A stretch of DNA of 16,309 nt, taken from contig CABPSV020000435.1 in NCBI GenBank assembly GCA_902459845.2, positions 1 through 16,309 of the forward strand, in the 5' to 3' direction. Under the pieces are notes generated by a model, which was not told the DNA's origin, did not search any database, and saw only the letters and a list, made by a program, of their open reading frames with translations. Positions 9,283-16,309 of this stretch are shown here, in pieces. Source of the DNA: Hepatocystis sp. ex Piliocolobus tephrosceles (taxonomy: Eukaryota > Apicomplexa > Aconoidasida > Haemosporida > Plasmodiidae). Numbering within the stretch: position 1 is the stretch's first letter; every line of letters begins with the position of its first letter. A program made the translations under genes and the position numbers.

Positions 9283-12200
9283 TACTTTTTTTTTTATACG
9301 TATGTCCATTTCTTTTTTTATTTTATTAACTCGTAACATACCATTATTATCATCTGAATAAATTATATTTAAGTCAATTCCTTTTTTAAGTAAACTTACT
9401 TCTTTTTTCATAATCTCATTATATCTTTCTGAATCGTAAGATCCGATTTCTTCTAATATATTACTATGAATGTTACCTTCACTAATAGTACTGTTATTAC
9501 TTTCATTAATATATAAATCCTTTTCAAAATTTTTTATTTTATTTTTTCCGCTATCTTCTTTTAGATAATGTATACTATTATTTACGAAAGATCTAACTAT
9601 TGTATTATTCTCTAAAACTGTATCTTCTATTTTCCTTTTTTTTTGATTAAAAAATAAACTATCATTTGTATTTTGTATCTCTCTTGTGTTTATATCTTTT
9701 GAATGTATATAACCATCACTATTATTTATTACATTCATTACCCGTTTAGAATAATTATTATTTTTAACGTTTATATTACTATCGTCATCGCTAAACAATT
9801 GATTTCTTATTTTTTTTAACGCATCCTCATTTATACTAACCGCTTTACCTGAAGCATATGTAAAAGATGAACTGACTTGTTCATGTGGATTCGTATTTTT
9901 AACGTTTATATTACTATCTTCATCGCTAAACAATTGATTTCTTATTTTTTCTAACGCATCCTCATTTATACTTACCTCTCTACCTGAAGCATATGTAAAA
10001 GATGAACTGATTTGTTCTGCTTTGCTATTCTTTAAGTTGTTAATATTATGGTGAGTATCCTCGAAAAAATCTAATACTTCGTTTTTGTTTATATGTTCAC
10101 TATTACAACTACGTATAAACAGATGTTCAACACTTTCCCTTTTTTTAACACTTTTATTGTTATTATAAAATTCTGAAAAATCGTTTATCATTTTGTTTTC
10201 TTGTTTATAACTAATGTTATCATACATTTTTAAACTTTCTGCATTTTCCAAATTTTCTAAAGTTATTTTTTTTAATTCTTGACTTTTTCCAATTTCCCTA
10301 ATATCTCTTGTATGATCACAAAATTCAATAAACTTATCAATTTCATCTCTGTTTGATACTATGTCCACTGTTTCGTTTTTGTTAAAAATGTCATTAAACT
10401 GATTTTTTTTGTTTATTTTTATTTGATTTATAGTCTTATTTTTGTTTATGATCTCATTTTTGTTTATAGTTTCCTCAAGCACATCCATTATGTTTCCATC
10501 CCGTATATTTGTAACTCCCTTTTTATCATAAAACTCGAAAAATTCATAAAAATTTGTTTGCTTATTTTTTACAAAATTATTAATTTCGCCTTGTTCTAAA
10601 TTAACGAATTTTCTTGAAAGTTCGTTGCATTTGTCATTTAAACAACATTCTACAATATTACAATTTAATATATTTTTATTTATGTCATTACAAATATTGC
10701 TGCTGTTATTAGTGTTGTTATTTGTGTTGTTATTAGTGCTGTATTGTGTATTATCATATTCCATATGATTAAAATTATTTTTTAAATGCTGATTTTTTGT
10801 TAAATAGGATACATGTTTTTCCATATAATTTTTCTTATCAGTTTCCATGTGACCTTCGTTACGTAACATAAAATTTCTCTCTTCCACTAAATTGCTATTA
10901 TTGTTACTATTGCTTAATTTAATAATATTTTTATTTAAACTGTTATTATCTTTTTCACAATCTTTTACAACATCTATTAAGTTTTTATTTATATGATTGC
11001 TATTGAAAATTTTATTTGGTGACTTTTGTTTATACGTTGTTGATTTTTTTATTATGTCCAATTTGTTAATTTGTTCAATATATATTTTTTTTTTTTTTAT
11101 ATCAATTTTTTTTTTTTTCTCATGTAGTTTATTTTTTTCATTATAATTTTTTTTTTTTTCATCATATAGTTTATTTTTTTCATCTAATAATTTATTTTTT
11201 TCATCGTATAGTTTATTTTTTTTATTATAATTATTTTCCTGTATATTGTTACACGTAAATTCATTTACTTCACAGGTCCTATATTTCATAGAACTTTCAC
11301 TCTGTAAGTTTTTTTCATAATTATAAAATGTGTTTTGGTTAGCTACATTTTTTTCTTTTAATTTTTGTAAATTATGACTATTCATGTAAAAATGTTGTTC
11401 ATATTTTTTTTTTTTTTTTTCAAAAATATTATCCATTTTTTGTTTCATAGCTATTTCTTTGCTATAACAATTGATAATTTGATCTAAATTACTGTTGTTT
11501 TCATCTTTAAATGTTGTATGTTTATTTAAATATATCATTTTACAGTTCTTACAATTTTGACTACTTTGGCAGTTTTGACAATGTATGTTATCACTATTAT
11601 AGGTAACTACGCATTTTTTATGTTCCATATTATTTACAAACAAATTCGTATCTTGTTTGTTATCATAAAAATTGCGTATACAATAATTTGATGAAATATT
11701 ATAATCATGATTATTAAGTATATGATTACTATATATAAAATTTTCAACTTTTTCGCTTATAAAAACATTTCCATTTTTTAAAATATCGCCATCTGAATAT
11801 CTATTTGTTTTTTTTTCAAGTAAATTATAAATATTATATTTTTCTTTTTCCACATTTATTATTTTACCGTTAACTACATTTGTACTAAATTGAGTAATAC
11901 CACTGATATTATCATGTGTTAATTGCTTAGGTAACAATAAACCATTTTCTTTGTATTTATCATGGTTTTCATGTGTTACTTCATTTGTTATTTCATTTGT
12001 TACTTCATGTGTTACTTCATTTGTTATTTCATTTGTTACTTCATGTGTTACTTCATTTGTTACTTCATTTGTTTTATGTCTTTTAATTTTTGTGAACTTT
12101 TCTACTTCTTTTCTTTCTTTTTCTCTCAGTTTTAGATAATTCTTTTCCTTCTCTTCATTTAATTTTTTGGGTTTATCATAATTTTTGCTTTCTTTATATT

Positions 12201-12858
12201 TTTGTAATATACTATTCCTATTGTTGTTATCGTTTTTTATAAAAGACGTGTACGCGACATTATCATTGTTGTTAAAATTACGTGCAAAAAGAAACCCATC
12301 ACTTGACTCATAATTTGATTTATTATTCAAAGCAATATGTGACATGTTCCCATTTGTTTTTCTGCAAACACTTTTTACATTTGAATTGTCCCTTAAATTG
12401 TTCTTAGAATAATTCAAATATACATAGTTGTCATATTTTTCATTTATAAAATTGTCAATATCCTTATCATAATTTAATCCATCCACAAGTTTTAATGCTT
12501 TAATAACGGTACTAGTATTTATATTATTATTACGACTATTTCTACTACTGCCCCTATTACTTCTATAAACATTAGACTTGTTATTATTCTCCCCTACTTT
12601 ATATAAGTTATTTTCACAAAAACTTTCAATAATAGCTGCATTTTTCTCATCTAATTTTGCATTAGAAACTTTATTATTACTATTATGGCTATTACTATTA
12701 TGGCTATTACTATTATGGCTATTACTATTATAGCTGTTACTACAATTATTGCCACTATTATTCTCGCTTTTAGCATTTATTAATTTATATTTGTTACATT
12801 CGCTCTTTATTTTATAACTCCCATTTTGTGTATTAAAATTAAATCTATTATTATTCAT
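4882..12858 (-). CDS. BRCA2: BRCA2-like DNA repair protein, four exons
   Basis: Predicted mediator that loads RAD51 onto single-stranded DNA in homologous recombination (nuclear). Exons in transcript order are 12858-7381, 7042-6215, 5958-5491 and 5163-4882, all joined in phase 0 (2351 aa). The ATG at 12858 has an in-frame TAA just upstream. Visible parts: a Cys cluster at 427-439; two BRC repeats (Phe at 954 and 999, FTYASG core, SINEDAL, then QLFSD), matching the RAD51-binding FxxA motif; poly-Asn at about 1193-1240; a helical-domain-like region around FDWFQNDYIYFL (about 1340); and an OB1-like region from about 1550 (YTVALNLRIEKI, YILILSDNFDYIYCFI). A reduced helical insertion at about 1740-1820 sits in the place of the Tower. 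OB2 crosses intron 1 (VKIFK / TGSRIQLFNVHVKES). OB3 spans exons 2-3, including FYDLTQGSFYNISGMVI and KIFFLTSNLHLC, the latter resembling the conserved AASNL strand. Low-complexity insertions interrupt the DNA-binding domain. Family assignment is strong; C-terminal exon boundaries are inferred. Confidence 0.88.
5164..5490 (-). other. BRCA2-like gene intron 3 (327 nt)
   Basis: Donor CCG|GTAATT (G at 5490) and acceptor TTTTTTTTTCAG (5164-5166), phase 0. Half of the intron is a 9-base minisatellite. The downstream exon (5163-4882, 93 aa) starts EFRTLKQYSNEFCYIKND and is charged and helical in character, as expected C-terminal to OB3. Confidence 0.72.
5195..5355. repeat. 9-base minisatellite (GGTAGTAAT), about 18 copies
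   Basis: Nearly perfect units; two adjacent units read GGTAGTACT (about 5303-5321) and the last is degenerate. It lies inside the predicted last intron of the BRCA2-like gene. The unit length is a multiple of three, so several frames on both strands are open (Asn-Gly-Ser on +; Tyr-His-Tyr or Thr-Thr-Ile on -). This can lead gene finders to call it coding. Confidence 0.92.
5959..6214 (-). other. BRCA2-like gene intron 2 (256 nt)
   Basis: Donor AAA|GTAATT (G at 6214) and acceptor TTTTTTAG (5959-5960), phase 0. Unspliced, the frame stops at 6191-6193. Splicing joins MVIHYTEFEIK to GISDNNSSESNKSKLSYKIF, bringing together two halves of an OB3-like fold. It contains a 30-plus-base homopolymer (T on +, about 6150-6183). 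Confidence 0.78.
6455..6540 (-). repeat. In-frame LEGND-type repeat in BRCA2 exon 2
   Basis: Roughly five degenerate units of 18 bases encode (K/T)LEG(K/N)D-type hexapeptides, ending in GNDMSE. The insertion sits inside the OB3-like region and is probably a surface loop. Confidence 0.75.
7043..7380 (-). other. BRCA2-like gene intron 1 (338 nt)
   Basis: On the - strand the donor is AAG|GTGAGG (G at 7380) and the acceptor TTTTTTCCCAG (7043-7044), phase 0. The intron removes an A-rich/T-rich stretch with a 14-base tandem repeat (CAAAAATAAATAAA, about 7074-7118 on +). Unspliced, the frame would stop at 7300. A second possible donor, CAG|GTGAAG, lies 15 bases upstream in the same phase and would delete five residues of an OB2 strand. 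Confidence 0.8.
7853..7988 (-). repeat. In-frame 12-base repeat encoding (D/N)VNA units in BRCA2 exon 1
   Basis: About eleven 12-base units encode NTDI, NTDV, NANV and NADV tetrapeptides (about residues 1624-1669). They are inserted between OB1-like and OB2-like segments. Lengths are multiples of three, consistent with replication slippage under frame constraint. Confidence 0.8.
8452..8532 (-). repeat. In-frame 15-base repeat encoding NNCPV units in BRCA2 exon 1
   Basis: Five near-identical units (TTATTAACAGGACAA on +) encode CPVNN pentapeptides (about residues 1443-1469), between the helical-domain-like region and OB1. The regular Cys-Pro spacing is unusual for parasite low-complexity sequence. 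Confidence 0.85.
9139..9282 (-). repeat. Poly-Asn tract (AAT/AAC codons) in the BRCA2-like protein
   Basis: About 48 codons, almost all Asn with a few Tyr (about residues 1193-1240). The tract separates the BRC repeats from the C-terminal DNA-binding domain, so it probably acts as a disordered, length-variable linker. Confidence 0.92.
9781..9864 (-). other. Second BRC repeat (RAD51-binding motif)
   Basis: Residues about 999-1026. It starts FTYASGK, then AVSINEDALKKIRN, then QLFSDDD. The family consensus F-x-x-A-S-G-K, the hydrophobic pair V-x-I, an Ala-Leu helix and a terminal Leu-Phe-acidic motif are all present. The Lys after Gly matches the consensus better than the Arg in the first copy. 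Confidence 0.9.
9916..9999 (-). other. First BRC repeat (RAD51-binding motif)
   Basis: Residues about 954-981. It starts FTYASGR, then EVSINEDALEKIRN, then QLFSDED. The FxxA core that inserts into RAD51 and the distal LF-acidic motif are both present. It differs from the second copy at a few charged positions. Confidence 0.9.
11095..11225 (-). repeat. In-frame repeat encoding DEKNKL(Y/L) units in BRCA2 exon 1
   Basis: Five degenerate 21-base units encode YDEKNKL-like heptapeptides, followed by Lys-rich sequence (about residues 545-588). The heptad length and charge pattern could form a helix or short coiled coil, but composition alone could explain it. Confidence 0.7.
11967..12075 (-). repeat. 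In-frame 12-base repeat encoding EVT(N/H) units with 36-base higher order
   Basis: About nine tetrapeptides (EVTN, EVTH, EITN; about residues 262-297). The order EVTH-EVTN-EITN itself repeats, so a 36-base block was duplicated after the 12-base unit had diversified. Confidence 0.85.
12680..12735 (-). repeat. In-frame SHNSN repeat near the BRCA2 N-terminus
   Basis: Three copies of an 18-base unit (TATTACTATTATGGCTAT-like on +) encode Ser/His/Asn hexapeptides (about residues 42-60). Confidence 0.8.
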
Positions 12859-13147
12859 AGTATTTAATTAAGTATTTTTTTTTTTTACAAATAAAAAAAA
12901 AAGTGACACACAAAAAAAGAAAATATGTTTTTATTTCAATTGCTATTACAAATAATTTCCCCCAAATGGTGTACACAATAAAAAAAAAAAAAAAAAAAAG
13001 GTAAACATTTTAGTGCGTTAATTTTTGTCCTCAACATTTAATGGTTCTATTTAATTTATATTAAATAATTTTACTTTTTTTTTTCCTCCTTTTATATATT
13101 TTTTTTCTTTCTTATATGATCATAAACAATTTTTTTTTCATTTGTTT

Positions 13148-13179
<32 letters not shown>

Positions 13180-14103
13180 GTAACCAAATAAATCTCATTA
13201 TTCCTTTTTATTGCTATATATAACCTTTTAGTATCCTTTTAATATGATAACAAACAAAACAGAATTTTTTTTAACTACTCTTTATTTTTCTGACCGACAT
13301 TTCCGTTTCTTAAAACATAATAAAAGTTATGTAAACATATCATTTTCGTTTTTTTTTAATATATATTTTTTTTATTTCTTTTAAATTTTTTATTACATAT
13401 ATTTGTGTTACATTTATTTATTTACTTATTTGGGACAATACTTCCAATTGTAAAAAAAAACACATGTCATTATAATATAAAGATATTATTCATGTGTCAT
13501 TTATTTTTCTTTTTTTTTTTTTTTTTTTCTCTTTTTTCTTTTAAAATAAAATAACTATACATATATTGGACACCCACCTCCCGTTAAGCATTCGTGTGTG
13601 TGATACTCTCCTATAAACACATTTGTTTTCCAGACTCAAACAAAAAATTGAACTAATGTGTTTACTATTTCATTTTAGATGCAAAATCATAAAAAAGATT
13701 AAAAATATATAAAAAATAAATATAACAATAAACAAAAATAAAAAAGAAAAAAGAAAGTTATTTCGAAAAACTAAAAATTTACAGAATTATCACATTTTTT
13801 TAAAATTATTTATAATTTGTTTTTTTTTATTTTCCAAATTAAGAAGTTTAAGATTAAGAAGTTTAAAATTAAGAAGTTTAAGATTAAGAAATTTAAAATT
13901 AAGAAATTTAAGGACATATACATACGTATGTACATATATACATATATTTATTTATGTACATTCTTTTACCCGATTGTTGTGTCATTTAAAATACAATGTG
14001 TCTAAGAAGCAAACATATTTCGATAATAATTATCATAATAAATAATATGTTTTTTTTTAACCAGCCGATAATATTAAAAATAATGTTACTAGTATATACG
14101 ACG

Positions 14104-14138
<35 letters not shown>

Positions 14139-14687
14139 GTGCATATATGTGCGTGAATGTATAAAGCTATATGTAAAAAAAAAAAAGTAAAAACAAATAA
14201 AAGACGTTGAAATAAATTAGAAACATACCTACCTTAATTTATATAGTAGTATTTAATTGATCGTACCATTTTTTTATTCTATATTTTCAGTCCTTTATGT
14301 TTTAACTTTTGTTTTAAATATATGGGAGTTATAAATTTCAAGTCCAGCTTATTTTTTTTTTTTTTTTTAGGACAAAAACATATAAGCATAAATACATACA
14401 TATATACATACTGCTATATATATATATAACACATACATCGTTCCAGTTTTTATTTCATTTTATTTTGTTTTATTGTTCTGTTTTAATATAGCGTAATAAT
14501 ACATTAAAAATATAGAAAAAAAAATTACAAGGAATAATATGTTAATGTACTTTTAAAAAAAAATTACATTACATTATCATTTATATCATGAGTCAAAAAA
14601 AAAAAAAAAAAAAAAAAAAAAAGACGCAGGAGCAAGTATATATGCATATACATAAAAATAAATTATATTTTATATAAAATAACAAAA
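12859..14687. other. Intergenic: BRCA2-like upstream region and proteasome gene 3' flank
   Basis: No gene is supported. The stretch is dominated by poly-T and poly-A tracts (for example about 13151-13179 and 14597-14622), an (AT)n run near 14110-14135, and a 15-base minisatellite near 13840. Both flanking genes run on the - strand, so the promoter of the BRCA2-like gene must lie here, but no specific element can be named. Confidence 0.75.
13837..13911. repeat. 15-base minisatellite (ATTAAGAAGTTTAAG/A), 5 copies
   Basis: Five units alternate between TTTAAGATTAAG and TTTAAAATTAAG variants. Read on + they encode an Ile-Lys-Lys-Phe-Lys repeat, but no credible gene surrounds them. The array is about 1 kb upstream of the BRCA2-like start codon. 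Confidence 0.85.
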
Positions 14688-15500
14688 CTATGCATCTTCT
14701 ATAGTAATTAATTTTTTTAAATTTTCAACTTTTTCACATAAGTAAGGTGTAGTTCCTCTAGGAAAAACTGTTGGTTGTGGTAAATGAAATAATCGAACAT
14801 TAGGCTCTTTATAAGGTCTTATCATTTGTGAACCATCTCTTGTGACAACACAAATATCTACATTTCCACCAGAACCTAAATCATTAAATATACCTGCACT
14901 TATAGCTTCAGCCACAAGTTCTTTTCCTTCTTCTATTGTCATACTATCTCTGTATTTTGCTTCTAACACTGCCATTGCATTTAAAGACCCTGAACCCATT
15001 GCAGAAAATGGTAATAAACTAGAAGACCCATGAGGATGTATACTATATAACTGTGGTCCATTTACATCTACTCCTCCTAATATTATTGCACATTCTTTAT
15101 ATCCTTGATACCTAAATAATTCTTGAGTTAATCTTGACACACACATTGCTACTCTTGGTTCAGAATTTGTATTTAAACGATGTAATTCAACATTATGTTG
15201 TAGCCATATTTTAGTATGTTCTAAATCTCCTGATACTCCTGCTCCAGAACAATATATATTTTTACTTATGTAATGTATTTTACAACAATTTTTATTTGCA
15301 ACAATTGGACCTTCAGTTTCTCTTGTGTCAGCTCCTAAAATAACTGCATCTTGACAAACTAATCCACATATAGTAGTTCCTGTTTTTCGAAACGTGGGCA
15401 ACTTTGCTCCTTTTTCTATTAAAATTTCATTTCTCTTTAAATTCTCAAAATTAAACCCACCGTTTTCTTCTTTTATTGCGTTTATATATTCGAGTTTCAT
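14688..15500 (-). CDS. PSMB7: Proteasome subunit beta type-7 (beta-2, trypsin-like activity)
   Basis: Catalytic beta-2 subunit of the 20S proteasome core, an N-terminal-threonine hydrolase that cleaves after basic residues. The ATG at 15498-15500 gives 270 aa, a usual length for the family; the codons just upstream contain no other ATG. Residues 1-41 are the propeptide, ending KTG before TTICG, with autocleavage expected at Gly41/Thr42. In mature numbering, Thr1 is T42, Asp17 is D58 (GADTR), Lys33 is K74, Ser129 is S170 (MGSGS), Asp166 is D207 and Ser169 is S210 (FNDLGSGG). All are present, so the subunit should be active. Gly45 (G86) and Glu53 (E94) fit the open acidic S1 pocket of beta-2. 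The C-terminal tail (about 230-270, RLFHLPQPTVFPRGTTPYL) is the arm that wraps the neighbouring beta-3 subunit. Single exon, with less low-complexity sequence than any neighbour. Confidence 0.97.
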   Translation of the reverse strand: MKLEYINAIKEENGGFNFENLKRNEILIEKGAKLPTFRKTGTTICGLVCQDAVILGADTRETEGPIVANKNCCKIHYISKNIYCSGAGVSGDLEHTKIWLQHNVELHRLNTNSEPRVAMCVSRLTQELFRYQGYKECAIILGGVDVNGPQLYSIHPHGSSSLLPFSAMGSGSLNAMAVLEAKYRDSMTIEEGKELVAEAISAGIFNDLGSGGNVDICVVTRDGSQMIRPYKEPNVRLFHLPQPTVFPRGTTPYLCEKVENLKKLITIEDA

Positions 15501-15598
15501 ATTTGTGTTCACTTTTATGTTATAATAGGCTAGCGAATTAAAAACATATATATATATATATATATGCTTTAATATTTTTTTTTTTTTTTTTTTTTTTC

Positions 15599-15611
15599 TG
15601 TGATAATCACA
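15599..15611. promoter_or_regulatory. Candidate 13-base palindrome upstream of PSMB7
   Basis: TGTGATAATCACA is a perfect inverted repeat with a one-base centre. It lies about 100 bases upstream of the PSMB7 ATG, directly beside a poly-T tract (about 15574-15597). A role in transcription is inference from position and symmetry only. Confidence 0.3.
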
Positions 15612-15804
15612 ATGTTTTATGTTTTTAATTTCTTATTTTAATTTTCAATAATATGAATGAATTATGTATTAAAAAAAAAAAAAAAAAAAAACTTAATCTA
15701 TGTATTTGTACGTTTAGCGTATATCCGACACAAAAATTACATGTATTTAATATATAATTAATATTTGTTTTTTCTTCAAGAAATTGTTAAAAAAAAAAAA
15801 AAAA

Positions 15805-15878
15805 TACATTACAATACAATACAATGCAATATAACGCTGTGCAATGTAATACTGTGCAATGTAATATTGTGCAATAAT
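15805..15878. repeat. ACAAT pentamers grading into a 15-base repeat (ATACTGTGCAATGTA)
   Basis: TACAATACAATACAATGCAAT is followed by about three units of ACTGTGCAATGTAAT with single-base differences. It sits about 300-380 bases upstream of PSMB7. It looks like a small minisatellite that grew from a pentamer. Confidence 0.75.
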
Positions 15879-16187
15879 AATATATCAAAATGCTTATGTA
15901 CACTAATTCAAAATTTTTATTTTAGCAGTTTGAAAAGTAAGCATTTACATACGCACAAAAAATAAGAAATGTATATATATATATATATATCAAGTAAGAA
16001 TATTTTTGAATTTTTTTTATAATCATATATTACTTTTGAGTCTTCAAAGAAGTGTACATTCAAATAAAAATTAAAAAATTAATTCGTATTAATTGTACAT
16101 ATGTTAATATGCGTTTCCATAAACTGTTCTTTTAAAGAACTTATTATATATAAATTTAGTGATAATATATGTGTTTTTTATTTAACC

Positions 16188-16223
16188 GAAAACGTTTACC
16201 CAGGAAATTTGTGAAAACGTTTA
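16188..16223. repeat. Direct repeat of GAAAACGTTTA, 25 bases apart
   Basis: The 11-mer GAAAACGTTTA occurs at 16188-16198 and 16213-16223. Each copy contains the palindrome AAACGTTT, and each is a rare CpG-containing motif in this AT-rich flank. This could be a pair of transcription factor sites; there is no direct evidence. Confidence 0.4.
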
Positions 16224-16309
16224 AATACTCATATTAACCTTTCCTTTTTTAAAAAATAACATAATTTGTTTTTTATTTTTTTTTGCGTATTAAATATTAA
16301 AAAATTAAA

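Larger units (their letters stand above)
9766..10014 (-). repeat. 135-base tandem duplication carrying the two BRC repeats
   Basis: Copy 9766-9900 and the copy beginning at 9901 align without gaps at an offset of exactly 135 bases (45 codons). I count six mismatches over the first 114 or so aligned bases before similarity fades. Such high DNA identity points to a young or gene-converted duplication. Confidence 0.9.
15501..16309. other. Upstream flank of the proteasome beta-2 gene, no supported gene
   Basis: The region contains the presumed PSMB7 promoter. It holds poly-T/poly-A tracts, (TA)n runs, a 13-base palindrome near 15605, a small 15-base repeat array near 15840, an imperfect palindrome GTTCTTTTAAAGAAC (16126-16140) and a direct repeat near 16188-16223. 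Short open frames here are composed of repeats and low complexity. Confidence 0.7.

Noticed and set aside
11951..12139. Open frame on the + strand opposite the EVT repeat (VTSFVIS-type repeat)
   Set aside because: Antisense shadow of the in-frame EVTN/EVTH repeat of the BRCA2-like gene.
15501..15512. GTG-initiated start four codons upstream of the PSMB7 ATG
   Set aside because: Eukaryotic translation would use the ATG at 15498-15500; the resulting propeptide of 41 residues is normal for beta-2.
15765..15965. Small coding frame over the ACAAT and ACTGTGCAATGTAAT repeats, with an acceptor (TTTTAGCAG) and donor (GTAAGC) around 15920-15945 suggesting a mini-exon
   Set aside because: The peptide is a repeat artefact, and an 8- to 11-base exon flanked by chance AG and GTAAGC cannot be supported without transcripts.

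Overview
The window is nuclear DNA of a malaria parasite (genus Plasmodium). It is extremely AT-rich, with long poly(dA:dT) tracts and (TA)n/(TATATG)n intergenic arrays. The proteins are rich in Asn, Lys and Ile with in-frame low-complexity insertions, and the introns are short, AT-rich GT..AG introns. Its best-conserved gene is a proteasome beta-2 subunit. The species cannot be fixed from the sequence alone.

Layout. (1) Bases 2-1318, + strand: the 3' part of a gene that starts outside the window. Its reading frame is open from base 2, through a hexamer repeat, and continues through one small downstream exon. The product is not recognised. (2) Bases 1456-3031, + strand: a three-exon gene for a predicted 331-aa protein with two membrane segments, function unknown. 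(3) Bases 3032-4881: a convergent intergenic region with simple repeats and one clear imperfect hairpin. (4) Bases 12858-4882, - strand: a four-exon gene for a predicted 2351-aa BRCA2-like recombination mediator. It has two tandem BRC repeats, a poly-Asn linker, and a C-terminal DNA-binding domain (helical domain plus OB folds) spread over all four exons. (5) Bases 12859-14687: the BRCA2 upstream region and the proteasome gene's 3' flank. (6) Bases 15500-14688, - strand: a single-exon proteasome beta-2 subunit (beta type-7, trypsin-like) with an intact active site. (7) Bases 15501-16309: its upstream flank, with short repeats and palindromes.

The two recognisable genes serve different housekeeping roles, RAD51-dependent homologous recombination and protein degradation. 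They lie head-to-tail on the - strand and nothing suggests they are functionally coupled. No RNA gene, mobile element or CRISPR array was seen. The points most worth a second look are the BRCA2 gene structure, the recent duplication of its BRC repeat, a series of aromatic/acidic motifs before the BRC repeats, the 9-bp minisatellite in its last intron, and the reading frame open from the window edge.
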